Shown piece after piece: positions 35,545 to 46,831 of a stretch of 64,000 nt of DNA. The stretch is taken from contig OX328123.1 of assembly GCA_946811695.1 (NCBI GenBank), positions 122,043,118-122,107,117 of the forward strand, given 5' to 3'. Positions within the stretch are counted from its first letter, which is position 1. Each line of letters starts with the position of its first letter. The DNA is from Gonocerus acuteangulatus. Lineage: Eukaryota > Arthropoda > Insecta > Hemiptera > Coreidae. The notes under the pieces were generated by a model. That model worked only from the letters and a program-made list of their open reading frames with translations. It was not told where the DNA came from and did no database searches. The position numbers and the translations under genes are program-made.

Positions 35545-36515
35545 GTCGTATCTTTATGATGCATTTATGTCGTAATTTTAATGATGAATTTCTGTCGCAA
35601 TTATGATAATACATTGCTGTCGCATTTTAAAAAATAAATTTATGTCTTAATCTTAACAATGAATTTGTTTTGTCGCCTTAATAATTAATGTATGTCGTGC
35701 TCTTAATGATAAATTTCTGTCACATTGTTAATAATAAAATTCTGTTGTAATCATAATAATGCATTTATGTCATACTGAGGAAGAGTAATTTCTGTCGCAT
35801 TCTTAATAATAAATTTCTGTCGTAAATATAATATTACATTTGTTTCTTAATCTTAACGATAAATTTCTTTCGTCGTCTTAATAATTTAGGTTTGTCGTAC
35901 TTTTAATAACGCATTCCTTACGGGTCCTAAAAATAATTTTCTGTCGCATTCTTAATAATAAATTTCTTTCGTGAATATAATATTACATTTCTGTCGTAAT
36001 CTTAACGATGAATTTCTTTCGTGATCTTAATAATTTACGTCTGTCGTGCTTTTAATAATACATTCCAGTCGGGTCCTAATAATAAATTTCTGTCACATTC
36101 TTAATAATAAATTTCTTTCATAATCTTAAAGATATATTCCTTTCGTCATCATAAGAATTTACGTCTGTCGTAATCTTAATGACAATTTCTGTCGGGTCCT
36201 AATAATAATTTTTTGTCAAATTCGTAATAATAAATTTCCGTCATAATCATAATAATACATTTATGTCGTACTCTTAATAATAAACGTATTTCGTCATCTG
36301 AATAATTTATATCTGTCAAGATCTTAACAATAAATTTAAGTTGGGTCTTAATAATAAATGTTCGTTGCATTCTTTAAAATACATTTCAGTCGTAATCTCC
36401 AAAACTTTCTGTCGTAATTTTAACGATAAATTTGAGTAGTAATCTTAATAATAAATCTTGGTCGGGTGTAAATAATAAATTTCTATCGTAATCTTAACGA
36501 TATATGCTCTCATAA
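35545..36515. repeat. Degenerate ~25-bp minisatellite
   Basis: Almost 1 kb of diverged units on the pattern TAATAATAAATTTCTGTCG + TAATCT, with alternating TAATCTT, GCATTCT and GGGTCCT variants. Copies are too diverged for an exact count; about 35-40 fit. Confidence 0.75.
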
Positions 36516-36904
36516 TATTAGAGATGAATTACCTCAACGTTACATGTTATCTTTGACATGGAAATAAAAAATATTGAAATCGGGGCTAACTTTTCAAACA
36601 GAAAATTATAATTTATTCCTAATTCCTTTATATTATTCCTTGGATAATATCAAACATGACTAGACTTTGCCATTTTATGACTCTATAAAAATGTTTAGTA
36701 TCGTTTTGCACAGTCAACCCTAACTGGATAATACTCCAAACAGAACAGAAAAACAGAAACGTTACTCATACATAAGGAAGCATCCTGCTGTAAAAGTGTG
36801 AGATTATTTATAAAACTAACTAAAGAAACAAGAGTCACATCAGTTTTCATATAAGGTTGATGTTTTACCTGAATAAAGTTTTGAAAAAATGATGCCTACT
36901 GGTG
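36516..36904. other. No gene recognised
   Basis: AT-rich; nothing seen. Confidence 0.5.
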
Positions 36905-37022
36905 AAATCGGATCTTCCCGTAGACTAGTGGTTAACGCCTAGGATTCTCTCGGGAGATGGGGGTTCGAGTCCCTTCTGAAGCAGGGATTTTTCTCATCTC
37001 AGGGCACATTGAGAAAAAAAAT
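36905..37022 (+). mobile_element. Diverged SINE1-like head and body
   Basis: CCCGTAGACTAGTGGTTAAC (A box), GGGTTCGAGTCCC-like B box near 36961 and TTTTCTCATCTCAGGGC body; the tail is lost. Confidence 0.55.
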
Positions 37023-37029
37023 GTATTAT

Positions 37030-37560
37030 TAGGGATCTTCGTATAGTTTCTTAATATCTCGAAAACGGTTGGAAAATCGTGGTAAGGGAAAAGATACCAT
37101 TCGAATGCTTACTACATTATTTACAAAAAAGGTTCTGGAATTATTTTCGTTGGGGCGATGTCAATTGGAGAAATATGTCCTTAAATGTTTAGTTTTGTTC
37201 TTTTGAACTTTTTTGTTTCTATGTTTACGTTACTTTTTAATTGGTTGTTGTTTTAGTAATTGCATTTAACACTAAAATGTGTATTTTAGTAAATCAAGTT
37301 AAAAATAAATTGGTAACATATTGGTTAGTGTTTTCCGAGAGCGAATTTTGAGACAGAGGATGGTGCAATTTCCGATAGTTAGCAAATTATTAGTATTCCT
37401 GGGATTGTCATGTATTTATATTAATATTTTGAAAATCGCTAAGAAATCGTGATAAGAGGAAAATATCCTATTCAAGAATTCATTAAATTTTATTCAAGAA
37501 CATCTCTAAAGTATTTTTCGACTCCAGTCGGCGAAATTAGCGCTTAAAACTTCGAAAGTG
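37030..37560 (+). repeat. Two family D body fragments
   Basis: 37035-37190 (TTAATATCTCGAAAACGG, GCGATGTCAATTGGAG) and a more decayed 37420-37560. Confidence 0.6.
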
Positions 37561-37729
37561 ATTGTTTCGTGTTAGTTTTTCTCAGTTGTCATGTATGTTA
37601 GCAGTAAAAATAATTATCCAATGAAACAAGATACGCAATATGAGGAACAGATTTTGGTTGTTTGTACAGCGCTTTCCGAGCGTCAAAGAGGCAGAGTGAG
37701 CGATTTTCGCGTCAGTTTGTTTTCCGTGC

Positions 37730-37895
37730 ATACAGCCCTTTAAAATCTCACTTTTATTCAAGATTTCATTGGAATAGATGCTAAAATTGTTACAAAATAT
37801 TGACTAAATAAATCCTAGCTGTTCCAAATGACGCTAGGGATAAGAAAGATATAAAACGCGCTGAGATGACGTAGCTCTTGTGAGTCGAACGATTT
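37730..37895 (+). repeat. Family B, diverged
   Basis: CTTTAAAATCTCACTTTTAT, GCTAGGGATAAGAAAG and ACGCGCTGAGATGACGTAGC in family B order. Confidence 0.55.
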
Positions 37896-37912
37896 GAAGA
37901 GAACTGAGCGCG

Positions 37913-37915
<3 letters not shown>

Positions 37916-37960
<45 letters not shown>

Positions 37961-37972
37961 TATATATATACA
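37916..37972. repeat. (TA)n microsatellite
   Basis: About 50 bp of TA with a CACA interruption. Confidence 0.9.
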
Positions 37973-38039
37973 TGTTTTTTAGGAAGCAATAAAAACTTTG
38001 ATCCGAGATTTTAGGTATTTTCTTCATTGGCTCATGAAA

Positions 38040-38859
38040 CCTTAATGTAGTTGAGGTGGTTGGCGTGCGTTTGTTGGTGTATTTCGCCTGCTGAGGACTC
38101 GTTCACTATTCAAGAGATTCGGTTTCTAGTAGAATTCTCAGCATGTATATGTAATCAATCATTTAATGTCATTAATTAAAACCGTTTGGTTGGAAGGACC
38201 AATGACAGGTTAGTTCTGATGGCGTCACCAATATCTGATTCGCCCCTGGCATCGTTAAAGTATTCCAGCACGAAGACTCTGCATGCATACAGGGCTATTT
38301 CTTATGGTTAATGAATATATTATAAGGTGTATTCTATTAGGAATTCATTTTGTAGATCTATTTCAGACGGCTGATTGCTTTCAGTAATGACAAACATTGG
38401 AGGCAATTTGCACTCAGTACATTATCTTTTACACCCTGTCGCCTGTTGATCGGCATAATTGAAGTAAATGTTATACACTACGATAATAGGTTAAAGAAAT
38501 GTAGTATGAATTATCTCTATTCAAAGAGCATAATATCAATTTATACTTTCTCTAATAGGACAAAAAAAAGGTTGGTATATCAAGAGCATATTTTAAAACA
38601 TCTAGCTTGAAAAAGAATTCTTTCAAGTTGGACCAATTCCTTACCCAAAAATAAATGAAACATTTCAAATTGTAAAGAAAAAGAGGATATGTAAAAAAAT
38701 ATAAAAATCAAAACAATAACAGTAAAAACACTAAGCGCAGATGTAGGACCTTAGGAACCTACATTTTCTTACAAATGTCAATAAATCACACACTCTTTAC
38801 AATGAGACGACCCAAATTTACTTAAAACAAATTACAAACAATATACATTCTCTCTGTCT
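38040..38859. other. No gene recognised
   Basis: No repeats shared with the rest of the window and no stable frame. Confidence 0.45.
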
Positions 38860-39017
38860 AGTGACTTACGCATTCTATTCTCATGTGGGTTCAAGTCCCG
38901 TCTGCCGCAGGTTGAGTATATTTATTCCAGGGTGCGCTGAAAAAACTACCTGCTCCACCATGGATGTTTAGGAAGGGTGGCAACCTTTAGATAGTCCGGT
39001 GCCAATGTGCCGTAAAA
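38860..39017 (+). mobile_element. Diverged tRNA-derived SINE sharing its tail with the 5S-SINE
   Basis: B-box region GTGGGTTCAAGTCCCGTCTG, body GTGCGCTGAAAAAACTACCT and CCACCATGGATG, then AAGGGTGGCAACCTTTAGAT, which is the tail of the neighbouring 5S-SINE, and finally GCCAATGTGCCGTAAAA. Confidence 0.55.
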
Positions 39018-39058
39018 ATAGTGTTCCCTTGCTGTTCTTGTAATATAAACGAATGCCG

Positions 39059-39253
39059 CCAACGGCTATAGCCACGTTGAATACATCGGTTCCCGTTGAT
39101 CACCAAAGTTCAGCAACGTAAGTCGTGACCAGTACCTGAATGGGTGACCTACCACGTCCCGTTGGCATTATAAAAAGGGTGGCAACCCGTAGATAGTCCT
39201 GCGTTAACAGCCCAACCGTTGGTATGCTGTTAAACACAATACCGAAAAAAATC
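39059..39253 (+). mobile_element. 5S rRNA-derived SINE with target duplication
   Basis: 39058-39166 aligns with 5S rRNA: GCCAACGGCTATAGCCACG, TTGAATACATCGGTTCCCGT, TGATCACC, then AGTACCTGAATGGGTGACC and a GTTGGC end complementary to the start. At about 109 nt it is shorter than a functional 5S (about 120). The tail AAAAGGGTGGCAACCCGTAG and an A-run follow. Target duplication AACGAATGCCG at 39048-39058 and 39254-39264. The internal pol III promoter region of 5S (A box to C box) is the likely source of transcription. Confidence 0.85.
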
Positions 39254-39264
39254 AACGAATGCCG

Positions 39265-39730
39265 TTTGTGGGGCATCACATTGGTTCTTCCGAGATGTTG
39301 GGTCGACATAATATGAGGTGTTATTCTTGCGCAATCAGTTATGAATGACTTCATCTGTACTTGATCCAGCAAGAAGACTCTGTTTTTGTTCGATTCAGAA
39401 CATAAACGTCATTCGACACTACAACAAAAGAATTGGAAGACAGACAGTTTTTGACCGTCACCCAAATAGAATTCAATTCCTAATGGACTAAGGATGAAAA
39501 TGTAGCTTTATCACGCCATATATCACCAGTAACAAGATAACAAGGTGTCATTATTTCTAAAATGCCGAATTTTACTGCGCGCACTTGCTATTATATTTGG
39601 GCCAAGTTTTACCGATATGCCGCCAACAACACCTTCGTGGCCTAGTTGTTCACAAAAATCATGATCTATTAAAACGAATAGTGAATAGTGGAAGAAAGAC
39701 AAAATGATCATCATTTATACTCTTACCGTC
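39265..39730. other. No gene recognised
   Basis: Moderate GC, no stable frame, no window repeats. Confidence 0.45.
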
Positions 39731-39733
39731 TTA

Positions 39734-40458
39734 GGCTGCACCAACATTGGACCCGTATTTCTCCCGATCCAATCCGATTTCGTTTGATCCATAACGGCCA
39801 ACAGTGGCCGACGTGAGTGCCTACATTGGTCTCGACCCGATCCGATCCGATTTAGTCACAGCTCGTCAGTAATGACGTCGTAGTGAAGTGAAAATGAGTG
39901 ATTAAGTTAAGAAATGCTACATAATAAGCATAGAAACCTTCGATTAGGTTGAATGTTGGAGGTAAGAGAAGTATTGGTATTCATTTATAAATATTTTAAA
40001 ATTATTTATAAGAAAGGTAACTAGAAGGTTATAAGCATTGGAAGGTTATAAACATAAGAAGGTTATAAATATTGGAAGGTTATAGACGTTGGATGGTTAT
40101 AACGTCTTTCCATGCAATTTAATAAACAGGGGAAACAAAAAACAAAAATGTGAATTCACAAAGGTGTTCTAAATGTTATTTCCTTTGATTAAAAAAAAAA
40201 AAATGCATTGAAATCGGTTAAGATTTAGAACCTGTAGACCTTTTTGAAACACAATATATGGGTCGGCGTCATTTTGCTTCGTCGGTCCGAAATCGGCCTA
40301 GAAACAAAAAAGTTTGTATGGCCAAGAATCGGTGGCCGTTGGATTGGATCTGGGCGGGACCAAAGTAGGCACTTCCACTGAGATGCATGTGTTTGTTTTT
40401 CTTCCGACAGTCGGTGGCTGTCCGATCGGATCGGAACGGGTCCAGTGTAGATGCACCC
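39734..40458. mobile_element. PIF/Harbinger-like non-autonomous element, 725 bp
   Basis: Terminal inverted repeats GGCTGCACCAACATTGGACC and (reverse complement of the right end) GGGTGCATCTACACTGGACC, flanked by TTA on both sides (39731-39733, 40459-40461). Inverted similarity continues for about 130 bp (GCCTACATTGGTC against GTGCCTACTTTGGTCC). A TTA duplication is characteristic of PIF/Harbinger; no transposase is present. The interior holds about five copies of an AAGGTTATAA minisatellite (40010-40105). Confidence 0.6.
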
Positions 40459-40461
40459 TTA

Positions 40462-40870
40462 GACTACGCCATAGATTTCATATCAAAAGCGGCGTTTTTT
40501 TTTTCAATAGGAAGGAATAAATACACTAATACAAATGTCAATAAAAATACACTAATAATAAAATACATATATCATAGCGACTGAGACAAATATAATTTAA
40601 AAATTACCTAAATTGAGTAAATAAAAAAAATGAATTAATAAACTTCGAAGGACCGGAGGAATAAAATATCAGAGCAGGTGGTTAGGTAAAACAAAAAGTG
40701 AGAGTAGCCGCTCCTGTAGAGATGACTCCTATCAGGGAATGTGGGCTCTAAAACTTTCACTATCTACTCCTCTGACGTCACTTGGCCCCTCACTTGTCAA
40801 ATCAATACTTAGATGTAGCTGACAAACAGGTTGGATTAAATATATCTTTAAAATATACAAATGCGAATTA
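40462..40870. other. No gene recognised
   Basis: AT-rich; CACTAATAC/ATAAAAATACACTAATA short repetition near 40520-40560. Confidence 0.45.
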
Positions 40871-40876
40871 CATTTA

Positions 40877-40877
40877 T

Positions 40878-40936
<59 letters not shown>
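40877..40936. repeat. (TA)n microsatellite
   Basis: Sixty bases of TA. Confidence 0.95.
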
Positions 40937-40939
<3 letters not shown>

Positions 40940-41066
40940 GAATGTGCGTGTGAATTAAATTTGAACCTCCGACCATATAGTGATCGACCGGTCAGAAGCT
41001 GGAGGATGTATTCAGAGAGCAGGACATTGATTATTTTATCAGATTGAGTAGATTGAAATGGTGTGT

Positions 41067-41715
41067 ACGGTAAGCCTAGAGGCAAAAGGATGAAAGGATG
41101 AGTGGCATGCCTCCACTTGGATGACTGGATGATTTTTAAGGAGTCTTGCGTGCTATGGGTGTCCGTTGTTGGAGGAGACTCGCAGCGGACAGAGATGAAT
41201 GGAACGAATGGATCCAGTGAGCCTACCAAGAAAGCTCATGTACGGTAAGCCTAGAGGCAAAAGGATGAGTGGCATGCCTCCTCTTGGACGACTGGATGAT
41301 GTTTAAGGAGACTTGCGTGCTATGGGTTTTCGTTGTTGGAGGAGACTCGCAGCGGACAGAGATGTGTGGAACGAATGGATCCAGTGAGCCTACCAAGAAA
41401 GCTCATGAACGGTAAGCCTAGAGGCAAAAGGATGAGTGGCATGCTTCCACTTGGATGACTGGATGATGTTTAAGGAGTCTTGCGTGCTATGAGATTCTGT
41501 TGTTGGAGGAGACTCGCAGCGGACAGAGATGTGTGGAACGAATGGATCCAGTGAGCCTACCAAGAAAGCTCATGAACGGTAAGCCTAGAGGCAAAAGGAT
41601 GAGTGGCATGCTTCCACTTGGATGACTGGATGATGTTTAAGGAGTCTTGCGTGCTATGAGATTCTGTTGTTGGAGGAGACTCGGAGCGGACAGAGATGAG
41701 CGGAACAGGCTGGTG
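41067..41715 (+). pseudogene. Four tandem copies of a LINE ORF C-terminus (~170 bp)
   Basis: ACGGTAAGCCTAGAGGCAAA recurs at 41067, 41242, 41409 and 41576 (spacings 175, 167, 167). Each plus-strand unit reads GKPRGKRMSGMPPLG, a W/L-DDV segment, a stop, then DLRAMGFRCWRRLAADRDVW. A D-D-V ... D-L-x-x-x-G ... W-R-x-x-A-x-D-R-x-x-W signature is the conserved C-terminal end of several non-LTR retrotransposon ORFs (RTE- and related groups). None of the copies is joined to a reverse transcriptase. Confidence 0.6.
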
Positions 41716-42069
41716 GCTGATGCCTTCATCCTTCATGACTGTGGCACACATCATATCCCGTCTAAGGTATACATTTGTTTTGTTCACACAATGAATAGAA
41801 CACGTTAAATGTATATGGACTTCAATTTTCTTCAACAAATGCAACTGAAATGAAAATTAAATGAAATAAGTCAACGGGGAGGGACAGCTGGATACAACAA
41901 GGTGGATGTGACAACAATGCAATCAAATCTTGTGCTGCTAATAAGAAAATGATAACAAGAATATTCATAAATAAAGAGAACGCATAAGTAATAATAAAGG
42001 TGTTCGTGAAGGAGCTCACAGGAAAAAGCGATTAGTTAATTATAATATACAAGGAGAAAGTAAACTTCA
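41716..42069. other. No gene recognised
   Basis: No window repeats and no stable frame. Confidence 0.45.
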
Positions 42070-42350
42070 TAGGTGCCACATTATATCCTCTGTCCGTGTA
42101 TATAAAAATCACGTAACTGTCTGTTTGTTCGTTATACAAATGCAAACCGTTTGACACGATTTTGACCCACATCGATTTTGACACAGGTAGGTCTTGATAC
42201 AGAGTTTCATTGGCTAGGTCAAAAACATCTACCAACCCTCTGTCTATATGCTTGTTCACTTTACAAATCCACATCCTTTGACCAATTTTGATCAAACTTT
42301 GCAAACAAGTAGGTATTGATCCGTGAAGTGTCTTAGGCTGGGTCAAAATA
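42070..42350 (-). repeat. Dispersed repeat related to 2836-3215, two units
   Basis: The minus strand carries CGTTTGACC-type text, TTGTATAACGAACAAACA-type text and CAGAGGGTTGGTAGATG in the same order as the copies at 2836-3215. Confidence 0.6.
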
Positions 42351-42458
42351 GTTTAGGACTTACGGTTCGGAGGTCAAGCGTTCAAAACTGTGAGCCCGAA
42401 GAGTTACATATTTGCGTCGTTAGTAGGTGTAGTATGGCACAGCGAGTTTCTTATATAT

Positions 42459-42668
42459 TGTTTGGTAGTATAATGTGATCTACTGTGTAGTGAGTAGTTC
42501 AGAGAAGGCCCGCTAGAGTCGCTTGTAAAACATATGGTACTTAGATTGTCATTCTTAAACAAAAGACGCTAGGTAGTTTTCCAGCAGTTTGTGAGATACA
42601 GCCATGTAATAAAGAGATGCTATTTATTATTTAATCTGTGCGAGTTATTTACACCTAATTACTAAACA
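42459..42668 (+). repeat. 5' LTR
   Basis: 210 bp, TG ... CA ends. AATAAA at 42608-42613 is the likely polyadenylation signal. The primer binding site should start at 42669 (TGGTGTCAGGTG); I could not assign the tRNA. Confidence 0.95.
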
Positions 42669-42785
42669 TGGTGTCAGGTGTTTTACGCGTCTTAAGAAAA
42701 GAATAAAGGACAATTTAGCGAGTAATCAGGTGAGCTGTGAATAATTGAGTATACCTTTTTGTGAATAGTTTTTTCAACATAAAAC

Positions 42786-44768
42786 ATGGAGAACGAATTT
42801 GTAATGCCAGGTCCTTTAGTTTTCGATGAGAACTTAGGCAATAACTGGAAAAAATGGATACAAAAATTTGACAATTATATGATTGCATCAGGTAAAAATA
42901 AACTAAAAGATGAAAAACGGAAAATAGCATTATTTTTGAATTATATTGGAGATGAAGGTATTGATGTATATAATAACATGATTTTTGAGAAAAATAAAGA
43001 AGATGATATGAGGACCCTGAAAGACGTTATTGATGGATTTGCAGCCTATTGTATTCCCATGATTAATGTTCCTATGGAAACTTATCAGTTTAATTGCTTG
43101 AAGCAGAAGGGGATGCAGAATTTCGACCAGCACTTGACTGATTTGAAGAAACAAGCTGCAAAATGCCAGTTTACTTGCAGTGGCTGCAACAAATCATATG
43201 CAGAAAGAATGATACGAGATCATTTGGTGCTAAACTGTCCATATAAAGACCTTCAGAATAGTTTGTTGAAAAAACCTGAACATACGTTGCCGGAGATTTG
43301 GAATGCTTACCGGACATACGAACTAAGCGAGCGTTTCATGAAAGATCTGCATACGAGTCAAGATGAAGTTTTTGCTATGAATCGTACGCCACCAATGACT
43401 GATGGAAGATCAACTCAAAAAACAACTAATATGAAGAAATGTCGGCACTGTTCATATATGCATGGTGAACTACCAGAGAAATGTCCTGCCTATGGTCAGA
43501 TATGTAATTTTTGCCAAGGTCTGAACCATTTCGCCAGATGTTGCGAAAGAAGGAAGTCTAAAACTACCTTTTATGAAAATCGTGCCAGGAGCTCGGGTAA
43601 CTGGGGATCAAGCGGTAAAGGAGACACAGAAAATGGACGAGACAGGAAGAGAATCTCCAAGGAGGATGCCCTGACGGTGGAATCGAAGATGTCTGCAGGT
43701 ACCAGCAGTGATACTCCACAAAAGGTATATTTAGATTCATTAATTACTATGAAATTCGGAGATAAGAAATGGATGTATCCAATTAGTATAGGAGAATCCA
43801 AAATTGAATTTAAAGTAGACACGGGATCAGATGTCAACATATTGCCCTTAAAGATATTTAAGAAAATAGCCCCTTCTGGGATTCAGTTAAAGAATTCTAA
43901 TAAGGTTTTGGTTGCCTATGGGGGGTTCGAGATAATACCTAAAGGATCTGTAGATCTTTTTTGTAAGCCAAAAGGACGAACCCCGTGTCATATAAATTTT
44001 ATAGTAGCTGACGTAGAGTCTACACCTATTCCATCTCTACAAACGTGTGTCAACCTTAAATTAATTTCCCAAATTGAGTCAATTATTGTGGAGCCTTGGA
44101 AACAGAATTTTGTTTTGCGACATAAGGCAGTATTTGAGGGGATAGGAAAACTCCCTAATAAATATAGTATTAAACTATCTGATAATGCTGTACCTGTTGT
44201 TCGGCCAGTTCGGAGGATTCCTGAATGTTTGAAGGATAGACTGAGAGATGTGTTAAATGATTTAGAGGACCAAGGTGTGGTGGCAAAGGTGACGGAGCCA
44301 ACTGATTGGGTGAATGACTTAGTAATTGTAGAGAAACCAGACTCTTCACTGAGATTGTGCTTGAATCCTATGGACTTGAATAAATTTGTCAGGCGTGAAC
44401 ATTTTGAAATTCCATCAGTTGAAGGACTAACCTGCAAGTTGGCTGGCAGTACCGTTTATTCCGTTCTGGATTTGAAACAGGGGTTTTATCACATGGAGTT
44501 GGATGAGGCTTCAAGTTTCATGTGCACATTCAACACTCCTTTTGGGCGATATAGATTCTTGAGGGCCCCTTTTGGTTTGGCAAGCAATCCAGAAATATTT
44601 CAGCGGGAGATGATCAAGATTTTCGGAGATATAGATGGCTTAGAGATTTTTTTTGATGACCTGATAGTACTTGCTAAGACAGAACGTGAGCATGATTTAA
44701 TTTTAGATAAGGCTATGGATCGAGCTTTAAAGTTGAGAAATGAGTTGTTTAATTGCAATACAAAGTGA
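42786..44768 (+). pseudogene. gag-pol part 1: Gag, protease, most of reverse transcriptase
   Basis: 660 codons from the ATG at 42786. Gag spans about residues 1-260 with a knuckle (CRHC ... H ... CPAYGQICNFCQGLNHFARC, residues about 219-252). The aspartic protease has VDTGSDVNIL at about 344. Reverse transcriptase begins with the VxRxP.C/IPE-type fingers near 480 and has LRLCLNPMDLN, DLKQGFYHMELD and the catalytic IFFDDLIVLA at about 621 (F/Y-x-D-D variant). Packaging, maturation and cDNA synthesis would be its roles. The frame ends prematurely just after the palm domain; the protein continues in another frame from 44753. A 21-bp stretch at 44730-44750 just before the break is identical to 45644-45664. 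Confidence 0.9.
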
Positions 44769-45856
44769 AGTCTGTCAAGTATTTGGGAATGATATTTTCA
44801 GCAGAAGGGGCAAGGTGCGACCCTGATCGGGTAAAAGTGATTAAAAATATGCCTGAACCTCGAACTAAGAAACAATTACAGAGGTTTATGGGAGTCGTCA
44901 ACTATTTAAATCCTTTTCTTCCAAATTTAGCTGAGCAGTCAGCGCCTCTTCGCATACTTTTGAAGAATGGCGTGAAATGGTGTTGGGGGGAAGAACAACA
45001 GCTATCTTTTGAACGAATAAAAGAGTTGGTATGTAATACACCAATATTGCAGCTGTTTGACCCCAAGTTGGTTGTTACATTACAGTGTGATGCTTCAAAG
45101 GGATCACTGGGCGTGTGCCTCCTACAAAATGGTAAACTTGTTTCTTTTTCATCTCGTAGTTTGACACCAACAGAGCAGAGATATCCCATGGTTGAAAAGG
45201 AGCTGTTGGATATCTGCTATGGTGTACAGCGATACCATCAATTTATATATGGGCATCCAGTAACAGTTCACACCGACCATCGTCCCTTAGTGGCCATTCT
45301 ACGGAAAGAAATTCGCAAGAATACGGCAAGGATACAGAGGATGCAGCTGAAACTCTTGAAATATCAGCTGGATGTCCAATACAGGCAAGGAAATCAGATG
45401 TATGTAGCCGATTTTTTGTCGAGGATTCCGAATTCTGAGCATGTCTCAGATGACCCATCATTACTGGAGGTCGTACATTCGGTCAGTCTTTGCGATTATC
45501 TCCCAGTTAGTGAACAATTTCTCTTAGAGCTGAAGGAAGAAACTGAAAAAGACGAGATCCTTAATTGTGTAATTAGAATGGTTGATGGAAGCTGGGAGGA
45601 TATGCATCGTCCAGACTTAGGTGCGTACATTCAATATTATTATAAGTTGAGAAATGAGTTGTTTGTAAAAGAAGGTGTACTTTTTTTCAACGATCGGATT
45701 GTCATCCCGAAGGCTCTTCAGAGGGCTACGCTACAAAAAATTCACGATCGCTCGCATTGTGGCGTAAACAAAACCAGAAACCTAGCAAAAACTGTAGTTT
45801 TTTGGAGAAATATGGGAAGTGAAATAGAAAAATATGTCATTACTCGAGAAATGTGA
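44753..45856 (+). pseudogene. pol part 2: reverse transcriptase thumb, RNase H, integrase N-terminus
   Basis: Opens at VKSVKYLGMIFS (the conserved thumb motif), then KKQLQRFMGVVNYL, RNase H (LQCDASKGSLGVCL with the first catalytic D, VEKELLDICYG, VHTDHRPL, YVADFLSR) and the integrase H-x-H-like start (IHDRSHCGVNKT). It stops at a TGA (45854) within the integrase zinc-binding domain because of a small deletion that also removes at least one of the two expected CxxC cysteines. RNase H would remove template RNA; its acidic residues are present. Confidence 0.9.
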
Positions 45857-46626
45857 AGGAGCCTTTACTTCCTTCCGAGCTTCCATTGTACCCTTTCCAA
45901 AAAGTTGGTATAGATATATGCCAGGAAAACAAAGATTTATATCTGGTTCTAGAAGATTATTATTCTCGGTGGTTAGAAATAATTCCTATTGCTTCAAAGT
46001 CAGTAGTGTGCATTATAAGGAGTTTGAAACCTGTTTTTGCCACTCATGGCGTTCCACAATTTGTGAGAAGTGATAACAGTCCTTTCAACAGCTTCCAATT
46101 CCGTGAATTTGGTCGAGATTGGGGATTCACACTGGTAACTTCAAGCCCTGGATATCCCAAGTCGAATGGTATGGCAGAAAAAGGAGTAGACATAGCGAAA
46201 CGGATTCTCAGAAGAAACAAGGATTTGCAGAGAGCGTTGCTGCATTACCGATCAACTCCTTTGCAGTCTTTGGGAGGTCTCGCGCCATCTCAAATGTTGA
46301 TGAGTAGGAAACTAAGGTCAGAAATTCCTATGGTTTCCAGTTCTTTAATGCCCAAGATAGTTGACAGAGAGCTTTTTGAAGAGATAGATGATTTGAACAA
46401 ACGGAAGATGAAGGTTCATTATGACAGATCAGCTACCAAGGAAAGAAAACCCTTTTCAGTTGGTGATAGAGTGTGGTATTGGAATCAAGAGGAATGGCGT
46501 ACTGGCAAGATAGATAGAAGATTGAAGGAACCACGATCTTACTTGATCAGAGACGATGAAACCGGCGCTGTCTACAGGAGAACATCAGTTCATATTAGAG
46601 TCTTCAGGGAGTATAATTTCAAATAA
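45833..46626 (+). pseudogene. pol part 3: integrase catalytic core and C-terminus
   Basis: Third frame: a lone C of the zinc domain (ICHYSRNVKEP), then the core with VGIDICQE (first D), VRSDNSPFNS (second D) and SNGMAEKGVDIAKR (E), that is, an intact D-D-E triad for cDNA integration. Then a chromatin-binding-like C-terminal region (FSVGDRVWYWNQEEWRTGKI, VYRRTSVHIR) ending at TAA 46624-46626. The short 3' untranslated region runs to the LTR. Confidence 0.9.
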
Positions 46627-46814
46627 GAAAAATGTTTTAATGTTTTCTAGTTCATATTAAGAGCTCTAATATGAATTGTATTTTTTTTTTGTTCCCACCT
46701 TGTTTTCTAAAGATATTTCTTTTCATTTATTTTTCTGTTTTGTCATTGAAGTGTAATTTTGTCATTGTATTTATGTAATTTTAAATTTGTATATTGAATC
46801 TGTACTATCTGTAG

Positions 46815-46831
46815 CTAAATTGAGGTGGGAG
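46815..46831 (+). promoter_or_regulatory. Polypurine tract for plus-strand priming
   Basis: TGAGGTGGGAGTG directly precedes the 3' LTR TG; position and purine content fit a polypurine tract. Confidence 0.6.

Noticed and set aside
39058..39166. Functional 5S rRNA gene
   Set aside because: About 11 nt shorter than 5S, with a SINE tail and target duplication.
42671..42874. Short minus-strand frames over the LTR element
   Set aside because: Antisense shadows of gag-pol.
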